A stretch of DNA of 46,274 nt from Ichthyophthirius multifiliis (Eukaryota; Ciliophora; Oligohymenophorea; Hymenostomatida), in assembly GCF_000220395.1 (NCBI RefSeq), contig NW_004086994.1, positions 1 to 46,274 on the forward strand. Direction: 5' to 3'. Positions 1 to 12,142 of this stretch are shown here, in pieces. The position numbers and the translations under genes were made by a program. A model generated the notes under the pieces. It saw only the letters and a list, made by a program, of their open reading frames with translations, was not told where the DNA came from and did no database searches. How positions within the stretch are numbered: position 1 is the first letter of the stretch; every line of letters starts with the position of its first letter.

Positions 1-2172
1 TTTAAACTAAAATCCTATAAAAGTTTAAATATATAACTTCTCAAACAACCTCCATTTAAGACTTTAAGAGATAAATATTTAATACTGATTTCAGATACAT
101 AAAAAGATGGTATAAATATACACTAAAATTAAGAAACTCTAACATATTAAATAAATTATTTAGAATATCCTTCTTCTGTAATTAAATATGACGAAAGCTT
201 TCCTTATCCAAATAATCATCCTTTTATCATAAATGAAAAGGAAATAACGTTTGTTTCTAATTAATAAAAAATAAATATTAATATCCCTTTATTCAACATT
301 TACAATTTACCTAAAGCAGTATAAAATAATGGCGATTACGTCTGTATATAATATATTTAAGACAAATGGGTTACTTAAGATTGCTTACTTTTATATTATA
401 CTAATAAATAAAATGAAATTTAATAATTTATATGTTAATGTAAAACGCAAGGAAAATAGACTCTTGTTAATGACATAAATGCAATATATAAAAAAACAAT
501 TAATTTAAAAAATTAATATCTCTATACTTTATAGTAGACTTTAGTTATTATCAATGTAATTTATATGATGCTGATTATATATTTAAAATAAATTGATAAA
601 ATTTAATATTTATAAATGGAAGAAACAACAATAAATAAAAATTAAATTAAAGATATTATTTTTAAAAATGATATTAATGATGAATAAAGAAATATATAAT
701 TAGATAATATTTTAAGAAATAAATTAAAAATAATAAAACTAAATCAAAATATTATAAATACTCGAAATACAAAATAAAGTATATAATAAAATAATATATA
801 TATATATATATATATATTAATATATATATTTTTTTTTTTTATATTTAAAGAATCTTTGAATCATTTATAAATAAATTAAAAATTTAGTTAGTATAATTAA
901 TAATTTTAAATTCCTGTCTTTAATTAATTTTAAAATATTTCAATAAAAAATTTATACTAAAGTAATTAATATTCAAATAATCATTAAGATAATTAATAAT
1001 AGCAATAATTATAATAGATTTAAATATAAAAAAAATAATCTTATGTAAGTAATTTTTTTAATAAATTAGTAAAAATAATTAAAAGTTGTATTAGTACTTC
1101 AAATACTAAAAATGATTTTAAATTAGATGATTAAAATATATCATATAATAATATGCAGGATTTAACTATTAATAATTTTTCTAAATTACCTTTTTAAAAA
1201 TAAGCTAACGGTATTCTAGAAAATAGTATTTATGAAAATGGAATATTACCTCAAATTAATTTTTCTAACCTTCATGATGCTGAAATTTCTATAATTAAAT
1301 AAAAAAATATGAATTTTACTAAAAGAAAAAGACAATAAGTAGGTTAAAATCATTCATAAAATATATAAGACCATTTAAATAAATATGATAAAAACGATTA
1401 AATTTGTGGAAATAAATCAATGGATTATTCTAAATAATATTATAAATAAGAAGAAAATAATGATTAATCACAATAATTATAACGATAAAAAATATCATAA
1501 AATGAAATTAATAAATAAAATATAATTGTGTTTGAAAAGAAAAATTAAATTTAAAATTAAAATTAATTAAATGAACTTTTTAATTAATAAAGCCTTTAGT
1601 ATAAAAGTAGATGTCTTTTATTTATAAGTTTACATGAATTAATTTAAATATTTATTTTCTTTAATTAATTTTTAAGTAGACCTTTTAGAGCAACTTTATA
1701 ATATGTAAAATATTTAATCCTTTTTACTGTTAATTTTGTTATATTTAATGATTTCAATTTTATCTAAAATGCAATTGCTAATCTATTATTATTGTTAACT
1801 ATTAATTCATTAATCATTTTGATAGAAAGTATATATAAAATAATTAATAATAAAATATTCAAATGCTATATATATTTAATTTTCTTTTCTATAGTCTCAA
1901 TTTGTTATTACTATATTTGTATTAGTATTTAAAAAAAAATATATATTAAATATAATAATTGGTTGCCTTTTTATTTTTTAGTATTATTTTTTGATATTTT
2001 TATTTATTAAATTGCTTCTGCATTTATTAAATATAAGCTAATTCTATAAATGATTTTTTATAAAATTAATAAATAATGCTTTTGGATAAAAATAAATTTA
2101 TTTAGTATTTTAAATTTAGAAAATTATATAATGAATATGTATAATAAAAGATACTAAAATTATTATGTTTGA
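1..2172 (+). CDS. multi-TM protein with GPS-like motif, 5' end outside window
   Basis: One frame is open from base 1 to a TGA at 2170-2172 (723 residues) when TAA/TAG are Gln; the N-terminus lies off the left edge. Residues 115-147 carry Cys115, Trp123, Cys128, Cys145 and Cys147, the spacing of a GPS (GAIN) motif, followed by a hydrophobic segment at about 180-196. A long polar, Asn/Gln/Lys-rich loop of about 350 residues follows, then at least four hydrophobic segments (about 567-583, 590-610, 622-642, 656-677). GPS, TM, long loop, further TMs is the order seen in polycystin-1/REJ-type proteins, but I see no clear PLAT domain, so that link is an inference. A 72-bp stretch at 779-850 starts GT, ends AG and is pure AT; it could be an in-frame intron. 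Function unknown. Confidence 0.65.
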
Positions 2173-2808
2173 CTAGTTTTTTGTTATTTATTTATTATTT
2201 TAATAAATTTTGTAACTTTATATAATTTTTATATTTATTATAATTATTTTTATTATTTTTTAAGATAATTAATAATATTTTTATTATTTTTAATCATATA
2301 AGTTTTTGATTTTTTTAATTTTTCCAAAAAATAATAAATTATAAATATTAGATAATATTTAAATACATGCTTTGCAAATTTTTATAAGAAAAATTTTTGA
2401 TAATAACTATATTACTATTACTATTTTGAATTTCATTCATAAAAATATTGCATATAATAAATACATTTTCAAAATATATTTTTATTATAGTTATTTTTAT
2501 TTTATTCATAATTAATTAAAATATATTTAATTTTTTTATAAATTTTTTTTTTTTTTTTTTAAATAATATAAAAATTTTAGAAAAATTTAATAATAATAAA
2601 GTATAAGTCTTAATATTTTCAAAATTTAATTTTTTTTATTATTATTATAATTATTTATTTTGTATATAATTTATAGATTAAATAAATAAAAGATTTTTTT
2701 TTTTTTTCTTTAGTTAATTTTTTTTGATAATATTTATTTTTATTTATTCTAAAATTTATTAAATATTATTTTAATTTATATATAAAATGATAATAAAAAA
2801 TAAAAATA
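2173..2808. other. intergenic, no gene seen
   Basis: AT-rich sequence with several T and A runs between two convergent genes. I see no coding signal, RNA gene or repeat family here. Confidence 0.6.
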
Positions 2809-3806
2809 TCAATGGGTAACACCTGAAATATTAGGATGAGCAAAAGGTCTTCTTTATTCCAAATAATCGTTTATATTTCCATCAGGTCCTCTTGAATCTT
2901 AAGCAGGTCTAGTTTATCCAGCTCTTGCTTATCTGAAAACTTGTAGCACAATTTCAGTCATTCTTTCAATAGATAATCTTTATCCATCTCTTAAATTTGA
3001 TCTTTCAGTGTTAATTAAATTGCTTTTAATTTATATTTAACATTAAAAAAAAATATATATTATATAATAATACTCAAGATGATTTAAAATTTCTTATTCA
3101 TATGTATTTTCTCCTTTTTAGATTTATTAATATTATTAGTTCTTCCATTCAAGATGCTCATTTCTTACTTAGTAAGTAAAAAGTTAATAAGGATGTTGAT
3201 TATATGACATTAATTCAAAATCTCTATCATATTAATCGACAAATCTTCTTTCCTTATATTTAAAAAAAAAATATATATATAATTGTTCATTAATTTTCTT
3301 TTTATTAAAAAAAATAATATATTTATTACACCACCATGCTTAATCAAATCAGTTGGGGTTTAAGAATCATATGGAATATAAAAAAATGAACGTAAACCTA
3401 AAATAAATATTTCCTAATGCGATTTTTTTTTTTATTAAATAAATTATTTATTTTTATATTTATACTTCAAGTTATTTATCACCTAAGAAATATTATTTGC
3501 AATGTCTAGACATATTTCTGTAAGTTTGGTGCACTATTATTTTATTTGATATATATATATATATATTATTGTTTTTTTATTATATTTTTTATTTACTTCT
3601 TAAAAATGAATGATGGTCATATCTACATCTAATTGCTACAGTCATTTCTCCATCGGAAGGTCTGGGAGTATTAAAGTTTTTAGGATGCCAATTATTTCTT
3701 TATATATATATTATATTTATATATAAATATTTAATTTTTATATAATATATCACTTCCATCCACCTCTAGTCCAAAATATTGATTTATTTCTTATTTTGTA
3801 TCCCAT
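2809..3806 (-). CDS. conserved-looking protein of unknown function, six exons
   Basis: Exons on the minus strand are 3754-3806, 3597-3697, 3466-3533, 3330-3413, 3074-3252 and 2809-3022. They sum to 699 bases, giving 232 residues, and all five introns (51-77 bp) are GT..AG. The start ATG is at 3804-3806 and the TGA at 2809-2811. The protein opens MGYKIRNKSIFWTRGG and is rich in aromatic, Arg and His residues with little low-complexity sequence, e.g. RYDHHSFLRMHQTYRNMSRH near residue 45 and FFYIPYDSQTPTDLIKHGG near 97. That composition suggests a folded, conserved protein such as a mitochondrial or axonemal component, but I do not recognise the family. No signal peptide or TM segment is visible. 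Confidence 0.8.
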
Positions 3807-3978
3807 TAACTTAAATATTTTTTTTTTTTATTTTAATAATTTTATTTAAAATATATTTTTTTTTCCTTTTATATATATAAATCATTTTAAATATTTTCTT
3901 TATTAATACTTTTTTATAATTATATGTTTTTTATTTATATAAAAAAAATATAAAATACTATTTTAATATTTTTTTTGA

Positions 3979-5213
3979 TCATTAATAGTTTACAATTTTC
4001 ACACCATCTAAATTTAAATCATTTTTTAAAACATTTTATAAACAACTGATTCTATATTCATCAAATCTAACAACTATTTTTCTAATTCTTCGAGAAATCA
4101 TTGTTTCAAAGCAGTTTCCATTAATACTTTAAGCTTCACTTATATTAATATGTGACAAAAACTCCATTTTTTACAAAATAAATTAAAATCCATCGTCATT
4201 AAACTAATCTCCTTGAAGCCTTTATTTATATTTATATATAAAAAATATATAATAATATAAATTTACCTTATTTTTTTAATTTATGAATACACTTCACTAA
4301 TTAATTATAAAATATTATTGTTACACCATGCACCTAAAGATAAATATTAAATGCTGGGTAAGTTGTTAAAAATATGTCTAAAAATTAATTAATTAGGAAC
4401 TAATTATTTATACCAATCATTAATAGTTTTAACATAAATATTTTATATTTTTAAATATTAAAGATTTGAGAATTTCGAAAGATTTTCTAATTTAGTTTCG
4501 TATATTTAATTTTTATCTTAAATATCTTTTGTTAAATATACATTTTTTACTTTTAATTTTTTTAATTTTTCAGGGTTAGATATTTATAGAATTTTATCAA
4601 AAAATATATATGAAACATGGTATATTTCCAATTCTTCTAATTTCATATTACTTTAAATTAACTTGTAAACGGCTGTGTCTGTAATGCTTTCATTTTTATT
4701 GTGGGAAGTAGAATTTTTAGATTTCAAAGCAATTCTTCTTAATTAAGGTAAAAAAGCTTAAAATTATAATAAAATATCATCAGAAATTTTACAGTAATAT
4801 GGTAATATTATTTCCTATAGTAATTTTGATTTAAGAATTATTTTTTTTATAATTTTCTCATTTAAATAACTATAATAAGTAAAATCTAAAACTTCAAGTT
4901 TTTTGTATTCGAGATCGACTTCTTCTAATAGCTATTTTGGTCCTAAATGATTAAGTTTGCTTATATGCAAATGCTTTATGTTTTTAGCTTATTTTAGGAG
5001 TTATAATATTCTTTCAGGAGGAGTTTCAGCGTATTTAAATTCTAATTTTTTGATTTCATTAAGAACTCTGCAATTAAATTCTTTACTAACACATCTTAAT
5101 TGAAGAAATTGCTTATGTTAAATGTATGAAAGTATAATAGAATATAAGTATTAGGGAAATGCTTATAAATATTTATTCAAATCTACTTCTTTTTATTTTT
5201 ATAAAATAATCAT
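3979..5213 (-). CDS. F-box / leucine-rich-repeat-like protein
   Basis: Two exons, 4267-5213 and 3979-4219, total 1188 bases (395 residues); the 47-bp intron 4220-4266 is GT..AG. An F-box-like segment occupies about residues 16-48 (AFPQYLYSIILSYI followed by QLRCVSKEFN). After it come irregular leucine-rich repeats, for example KNIKHLHISKL, KKLEVLDFTYYS and MKLEELEIYHVSY. Such proteins usually serve as substrate receptors of SCF ubiquitin ligases: the F-box binds Skp1 and the LRRs bind substrate. The ATG at 5211-5213 is the first in frame, but the frame stays open upstream and a polyglutamine gene ends only 11 bp away, so this may be the C-terminal part of a larger protein (see findings). Confidence 0.75.
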
Positions 5214-5224
5214 ATTATTATTTT

Positions 5225-5400
5225 TCAAAAGTTTTTTTCTTGAATAATTTATTATAAGTACTCTTCTTGTTATACTCGTTTTTATAATAAACTACTTCTA
5301 TCAACTTTATACATATTAGTTTTATTATTATTATTTTACAATTCATGTTTTTATTATTTTGATTATTAATATTATTATTATTATTATTATTATTATAATT

Positions 5401-5431
<31 letters not shown>

Positions 5432-5842
5432 TATTTATTCTTTTTATATAGGAATTGTTTGTTTTTAATATGTTTTTATTAAATCTTCTATTTTTATCAT
5501 TAAAACTCTTAATGTTTCTTAAGTTGATTAAGACAGACATATATAAGCAATTTTTTGGTTTTTACTTATTGTCGATTATTTTGTTAAACTTTCATCTTCA
5601 GTTTCTTCTTATATTTCTATTGTTATTTTTCCTTCTTTAAGTAAAGCTTAATTAAATTTTCTTAATTGATAAAGTTTGAAAGAATATAATTATACACCTT
5701 ATTAATTTTAAGGCTCTATTTAAATAAATGGATGTTTACTGTAATTTATTTCACCTTTATCGTATTATACATATAAATGTAAACGTCGGCTGATATTTTT
5801 TGTATTTTATACTGTTAACGGGACAAAATGTCCATTTCTCAT
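5225..5842 (-). CDS. polyglutamine protein, possibly N-terminal part of the F-box gene
   Basis: An open minus-strand frame runs from ATG at 5840-5842 to TGA at 5225-5227 (205 residues). The first ~65 residues look folded (for example NISRRLHLYVQYDKGEI). A charged stretch follows, then a glutamine tract at about residues 135-160 encoded mostly by TAA, which is the (ATT)n run on the plus strand. It ends in a coiled-coil-like tail (SSLLQKRVQQEEYLQQ). The same DNA read forward looks like a hydrophobic peptide, which I treat as an antisense shadow. The stop lies 11 bp before the start of the F-box gene on the same strand. A 23-bp GT..AG segment at 5239-5261 would fuse the two in frame. No function recognised. 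Confidence 0.55.
5372..5440. repeat. (ATT)n trinucleotide run, coding for polyGln
   Basis: Slightly interrupted ATT repeats; on the minus strand they read TAA, glutamine in this code, inside the polyglutamine gene. Confidence 0.9.
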
Positions 5843-6327
5843 TAAGTTTATTTAACAACAAACATTAAAAATACTTTTCATTTATAAATATTTATTTATT
5901 TATTATCAAATATAAAAAAAGCTCGAAATTTTTTATTAAATATATTGACTTTATCCGCTAAATATATATACTTATTTTTTTAAAAATATTAATTAAACTT
6001 CAATAAAAAGTATTTTTTTGATATTTTAGAAATAATAATTTGTTAAAAATTAAGAAAATTATATTAAAAATATAATGCTTATAAATTTAATTATATATAT
6101 AATTATTATTTTATAAAAATTTTAATTTAGATTTTAATTTTTTTAAAAAATAAAAAGTATATTTTAAATTTAATTTTTTATTTTTAGATATAAATAAATA
6201 AATATATACATAGTTATATTTTTTATATTTATTATTAATTTAATTCTTTAGTTATTTTTGTTTATTTTAATAAAAAAAAATACTTAAATTAGATAAGAAA
6301 TAACTCACAGAAATAATAAATAAAAAA
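5843..6327. promoter_or_regulatory. divergent intergenic region
   Basis: This 485-bp AT-rich spacer separates the minus-strand polyglutamine gene from plus-strand EMC7, so it must hold both promoters. I can name no specific motif in it. Confidence 0.4.
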
Positions 6328-6620
6328 ATGTTAAAGTTAATAATTACAGTATTAATAATCGTTTTATTAGTTAATGCGACTTAAATCAAATAAACGGAAG
6401 TATTTGAATTAATATAAGGATATGTTTAAAATCCAAGTAATATTAAAACATAATTTAAATATATTTATTTTTATAATTTGAGTACACACAAAAGTTGAAA
6501 AAAAGTAAATTGATTATATAGATTTTAAAAATACTAAAGTTATTTTAAATTACGGTTAATATGAAACTTATCTTAATGATGAAGGATAATTTAAATTGTA
6601 TTTTTTAAAAAAAATGAAAT

Positions 6621-6691
<71 letters not shown>

Positions 6692-7283
6692 TTTTATATT
6701 TTTTAAATTTTATATTTTAATTATAGTTATAACATTCCGAAAGGCAAATATATATTAGAAGTAACTTCTAAAATATATTCATTTGAAAAAGTATTAAATT
6801 TAAAATTTGAAAATTTTATTTATGATTAAATAAAAAAAAGGCCATTATTTCTTATTTACCTAAAAAAAAAAATAACTCTGATTATGATATTTTTATATAA
6901 ATTGTTGATCCAATCACATTAGATATATATTCAGATGTTAGAGATAATAATAAAATAATATTAAAACCAATTAATCGTATAGAGTATTTTGAAGTACATA
7001 ATATATTTATAAATATAAATTAATTAATATATCTTTTTAAATTATAGAAAGTAGAACCTTTTAATATTTTAATGTTTTTCTTTAGTGGATAAGGTCTAAT
7101 GATCACTATCATGGTTCTTTTCTACTTTTGTTCAAAGAATATGCCTAATATGGGTATTATTAAAATATTTTTAATTTATTTTTGTATATTTATTTGTATA
7201 TAAAAAAAGACGAGTTGTAATAATAAGCAGCATAATAATATTAAAATCCATAAAGTTAAAATGCTTAATAAATAAGAAAATGA
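6328..7283 (+). CDS. EMC7: ER membrane protein complex subunit 7 (EMC7)
   Basis: Six exons, 6328-6436, 6483-6597, 6727-6790, 6841-6993, 7048-7153 and 7210-7283, sum to 621 bases (206 residues; human EMC7 is 242). All introns are GT..AG and every phase matches. Residues 1-18 are a signal peptide (MLKLIITVLIIVLLVNA). A beta-sandwich domain follows, with the family's central pattern: a VILNYGQYETYLNDEGQF strand pair, then YNIPKGKYILEV, then a Y.F motif. One TM segment lies at about 152-175, and a short Gln-rich cytosolic tail ends the protein. EMC7 is a lumenal-domain subunit of the ER insertase that places TM segments of tail-anchored and multi-pass proteins. Intron 2 contains a long (TA)n tract. 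Confidence 0.9.
6624..6688. repeat. (TA)n microsatellite in EMC7 intron 2
   Basis: About 32 uninterrupted TA units, wholly inside an intron. Confidence 0.95.
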
Positions 7284-7604
7284 AATTGTTGTTTTATTTA
7301 TTTGTTAAATATTTTTTTATTTTATTTTTAAAATAATATTTATTTAATTTTTAATTTGTTTTATTTCATTTTTAATTTAATAAATAATATTTTTAGAAAT
7401 ATATGTGTATATATATACTTTTTTTTTAAATAAAGATTTATTAATTTAATAATAAAAGAAATTTTACTCACCTTTCTGAAAACATGTTAGTTTTATTTTA
7501 TTTTTTCTATATTAAATATATATATAAATACCTTAAATTTATTTAAATTTTTTTTATATATTAATTATAAATACTCCTTTTTATTGGGAATCATAAAATA
7601 TAAA
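7284..7604. other. intergenic, no gene seen
   Basis: Short AT-rich spacer between two genes in the same direction; it should hold the 3' end of EMC7 and the promoter of the next gene. No motif recognised. Confidence 0.5.
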
Positions 7605-8436
7605 ATGAAATATATTCCTTAATAATAACAATTCCTTGAGCCATAAGTATTTGTAAAAATACTTGATTATGAAGAAAGAATATTATCAAAAAAGTTTAGC
7701 TATGAAACTCTTCAAAAATTAATTGATTTATATGCTTAATGTGTAGAACATTATGATTAATAACATGATCCAATAAAAAATTATTTTTTAGAAAAAATTT
7801 AAATAACTTTATCTAGTTAACAAGCATTTAAAAGATTACTTTAAAAATAAAAAAATGATAATATTTCAAATTCGGAAAAAAATAGTTAAATAAAAAAAGA
7901 TTAGAATAACTCAAATGATTATAAATTTAAAAATAGCGAATCTGATTATAGTGAAGAAAGTGAAGATATGAATACGTTAAATAATTCAGAAAATGAAGAA
8001 AAAAAATTAAATTTAAAAATAATTCGAAAATATATGGTGGTACTAATAAATAAGTATTTTTATTTAAAATAAATTTAATATATATATGTCCTTTTTAAAA
8101 AAATATACAAATAGAACAATAAATATAGTATCTTAAAAAAGAAAAAGAAAGATCAAAAAAAATTAGTATGTATCTTTAAATTTAGGAAGGAAAAAAATAA
8201 AAAATTGAAGATTTAAAATAAATAATTCATAACTTTTAATAAAATAATAATGAAAAAACTGAAACCTTGTATTAAAATTTAAAATTGCAGGTTAATGATG
8301 TATAATAAAGATTATAAAAAAGAAAAAGTAATTATATTATATTTTATTTAGATTTTAATTTAAAATATTTAAATTAGTATTAAAAAGTTAAAATTCTGAA
8401 ATGAAAATAAATTTTTTATGTGAAAAAAACTAATGA
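7605..8436 (+). CDS. acidic / coiled-coil protein, unknown function
   Basis: Likely exons are 7605-8039, 8129-8327 and 8378-8436 (693 bases, 230 residues). The N-terminal ~85 residues look like a small helical domain (for example FSYETLQKLIDLYAQCVEHY). A low-complexity Ser/Glu/Asn stretch follows (SESDYSEESED), then a Lys/Glu coiled coil. The frame changes between the first and second coding blocks, so an intron is required there. I chose donor 8040 and acceptor 8128 because they keep the coiled-coil frame; other acceptors (for example 8114) give a shorter protein. The last intron is also a choice, between ends at 8404 and 8436. No family recognised. Confidence 0.55.
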
Positions 8437-8948
8437 TTTATCAATTTATTTATATTGTTTTAATATATATATGTATTTTTTTTTTAATTTATTCAATAAA
8501 TAAAATTGTTTTTATCAAATATAAAAAGCTAAAATAAATATTAATAATTTGCAATTATTTTTATTATCCAATTTTTTAGTAAAGTAATATTATATTTTGT
8601 TATTTTTAATATAAATTCAGTTATTAAAGCTATAATAATTTTTCATTGATAAAAATATATTTATTAAATTTAAAATATATATAATAGATTTATATAATTT
8701 TAATCTTTTACTATAAATAAAAATTAAATCAAATTAATTTAATATGCAAAATAATATATTTTTTTATAAAGAAATAACAAAAATCACTATTTATCATATG
8801 TATACATTTTTAATAATTAGATTTTATCTAAATCAATTAAAAACATAATTTTGTAACAATTAAACCTTTAAATTTAAAAGCATATAATATCATTTTTGTT
8901 TAAAAAAAATAAAAAAATAAAAATAAAATATATTTTTGTATTTCAAAT
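8437..8948. other. intergenic, no gene seen
   Basis: AT-rich spacer with no coding signal in any frame that I trust. Confidence 0.5.
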
Positions 8949-10905
8949 ATGCATAACAATTAATAAAATTAACAAATCTAAACTCTTAATAGAAAAGTAA
9001 CAAAAATTGAATTTCTTTCGTAAGAAAATGAATAATTAAAATAATAAATTATAGATTTATAAAATATAATAAAATTAAATAAACAAGCATTATAATTAAG
9101 TTTTGATTAAAATTTAAAAATATAAACATGTTAAGAAAAAATACAAGCCGAGAACAATAAATAAAATATTTAAAATAATTCTTAGTTAACTATATAATTT
9201 TAAGAAAATAATTAAAAAGCCATTAATTTAGTTCTTAGTACTTTATATGAAGAAAATTAATTTTTACTTGAAATTAATCAAAGACTTACTGAAGAAAGAA
9301 ACGTTGCTTTAGGGAAAGTATTTTATATATTTTAAATATTTTTTAATTGAAAATGTTTTATTTATTTTAAGGCTTTTGTAAATGAATAAATTTCTGAAGC
9401 ATCTTAAATACATGAAAAATAACTTATTGAAGAATTAGAAGAAAGAAATAAACAATTATAATAAAAATTAAAAGATTAAGAATAAACTATTACTATTATT
9501 GAGAAAAAAAGACATGAATATGATATTTAAAATGGGATTGTTGTTAAATATAGAGATGTATTTTTTTTTATAAAATAAACAATTATTTTATTTTTATTTT
9601 TAAAAAGGTAATAAATATTAACGATTAAAGTTTAAGATTACACGAAGAAAGTGAAAAACTAAACTTAATAATACTTAAATAAAATAAATAGATTAAGGAA
9701 TTAAAATAAAATTAAAATGATGTTATTCAAATTAATATGGTAAAAAGATTTTATATAATTCATTTAATAAAATAAAATAGTAATTAACATAACATTTAAT
9801 TTATTTAAAATAAAAATATGAAAAAAATGCAAATTTAGAAACAACTAATTAATAGATTTGTTAGGAAAATATATTAAAAAGTAAGTAAAAAAACAAAAAT
9901 TATTTTAAAAATAAAAATAAGTTTAAAATTAAATAATTAAATAATATCGAAACGATAGTGATAGTGATAATACAAGTTAACCTTCTATGGAGTAGTTCGA
10001 TTTACCAAATAAAATTAACGTTTAATTAAATAAAAGCATAGATATTTAAATTCCTAAATTAGATTTAACAAAAGCTATTAAAATTTAATAAATTAATGCG
10101 AAACAATCAACTATTTAATAATTATAAAAATAATAAGGATTAAATATTGAAACTATGTTGCAATAATTAAATAAGTAAGTAATTTTTTTATTTTTTCTTA
10201 AAATATATAAATAATAGATTAGAATAAGATCTACTTTCTACAAAAAGGAATTTACAAAAAGAAATGTTTTCAAACAAAATCTTACAAACAGATAATAATA
10301 ATTTGAAAAGAATAAATACAGAATTAGAATATAGAAATAAAATATTAATAGAATCATAAAATATGTATGAAAATAAATGGAAATAAATATATCCTTTATT
10401 AACGCATTATAGAGAAATTTACAAAGGACAATTAAGTTCGGAAAAACATAATACTAATTCTATTAGCAGTTTTAATATATGTTATAATACAAATGAAGCT
10501 TCTTACTAAAATACAACTTTTTAAAAGTTTAATAATAATAATGAATTTAATATTAGTGATAATTTTAATAAAAGTCTACGAAGAATGGTTAATTATTAAT
10601 TTCATACTTTAGATAATTCCATTTTAAATTAGTTTAATCTTAATAACGATAAATAAATAAATAAAAATTTAATTCTTGATATAGCTAAGAGTATTTATAA
10701 AATTTTTAATAAATAGATTGTTTTTAAAAAGTAAATATTAAAAAAGTCTTTTAGTTTTGATAATTTAGATATAAAATGTTTTGATGATAATAAATTTGAT
10801 TATGAAACTAAAAAAAATGTTTTATATATAAATACTATTTAAAATGATAATATTATTAACTTTACAGAATAGTCTTAAGATATTAAGAAATCTGAATTTA
10901 ATTGA
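8949..10905 (+). CDS. coiled-coil protein, six exons
   Basis: Exons 8949-9317, 9372-9557, 9608-9739, 9781-9880, 9922-10174 and 10218-10905 sum to 1728 bases (575 residues); introns are 41-54 bp with GT..AG ends. The first ~340 residues are nearly continuous heptad-type sequence (for example KIEFLSQENEQLKQQIIDLQ and LIEELEERNKQLQQKLKDQE). A Ser/Asp patch follows near the middle, and the C-terminal third is Asn-rich and low complexity. Coiled-coil proteins of this kind in ciliates are often basal-body, cortical or trafficking scaffolds, but nothing here fixes the role. The first ATG gives the longest open frame. Confidence 0.7.
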
Positions 10906-11195
10906 AATAATAATAAATAAACATTTTTGAGAATTTTTTTTATTAAATATGATATAGGTAAAATTTTTATATTTTTAAAAAAAAATATTTATAATTTTTA
11001 TATTTATTTAAAAAAAAATATTTATTAATTTAATTTTTTTTTATAAAAAAAAATGAAATAAAAAATTTATTATTTAATTAAATATTTTTATTTATTAATT
11101 AAGGATATATATTATTTTTCTTAAACATTTTAAATATAAATAAAAAAAAATATTTATATATATATTTTAATTAATTATTAATAAAAAATTAAAAA

Positions 11196-12142
11196 ATGTC
11201 AGTCCACGATAAAATGTAATCCGACTACATATGGATTAAAAACCATTCTTCTGCTGATTTAAATGCAAAAGCAAGAACTCACGGATATCATTATTTGCGT
11301 AAAATATTTACAAATAACATTTAAAAATTTATTAATTAATAAAAATTCAAAAGCTGGATCCATCCCAAATAAAACCGAAAGATATGAAATGATATGGAGA
11401 AGGTAATTTATTTTGATATAAAAATTATTATTTTTTAATAAATGCATTAAAATATAAAAATTTATAAAGTATGGGTAAAGCTCATGATTGGGAATTAGAA
11501 AAATTCAGAGTAAACTATTTAAAAATTTTCTATAAAAAAATATTTATATTAAAAAATAAAAAAAAGTTAGGAAAAAAACCAGTCGACAAAGGAAATAAAA
11601 GAAGATTCTTCAAAAATTTATTTAGATTTTGGAAAAATCCTGTTGGATATTTCTACTGGAAAACTTATAAAGCAAGAAAAGTAAATCCAGGGTAATATAT
11701 ATTTATAAAAATAAATAATTTATTTTTTTCTATAAAATGTTAAGTGCTATTGTAATTATGATGTTTATTGGTTTTACATTTAACTTTTTGAAATTGAAAT
11801 TTATTTCAAGTAAATAAATAAAATATTGTAAAAAAAATTTAATATATTTTTTTTAGTGGGATACGCTTAAAAATAAGCCACTATGTTACAAAATGGATAA
11901 AACATTTAAGGAAGCGGTTAATCTCATTTCGGATATCATAATTAATTGTAGAATTATTTTTTTATTTTATTTATTAATTTTTTTATTTTTTTTATAGATG
12001 GGGTACTCCTGCTATTCCTATGTTCTAATTTATGTATTATGAACTTCCCGGAAATATGATTATTGTCAATCCTTGCAGAAACTAAGTCTTCAGAAAATAC
12101 TTTGAAATGAGAAAGAAATTAGGATTACATTAAGATGAATGA
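11196..12142 (+). CDS. single-TM protein, probable mitochondrial inner-membrane subunit
   Basis: Seven exons, 11196-11298, 11354-11402, 11470-11509, 11567-11691, 11745-11809, 11857-11947 and 11998-12142, total 618 bases (205 residues). The fourth-exon acceptor closes an in-frame 57-bp intron (11510-11566) that could also be retained. The N-terminal half is basic and aromatic (LFRFWKNPVGYFYWKTYKAR). One TM segment follows (AIVIMMFIGFTFNFLKL, about residues 107-123). The tail is compact and carries WGTPAIPMFQFMYYELPGN and NPCRNQVFRKYFEMRKKLG. The dense aromatic/basic composition with one TM resembles accessory subunits of ciliate respiratory complexes; that is an inference, since I recognise no named family. 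The many tiny exons argue for an old, conserved gene. Confidence 0.75.

Noticed and set aside
5455-5640. Forward reading of a short, very hydrophobic peptide
   Set aside because: It is the complement of a clearly coding minus-strand polyglutamine gene; Glu/Lys-rich coding read backwards gives Phe/Leu-rich peptides.
11259-11695. Short standard-code frames on both strands
   Set aside because: The plus one is part of exons 3-4 plus retained intron of the seven-exon gene; the minus one is its antisense.
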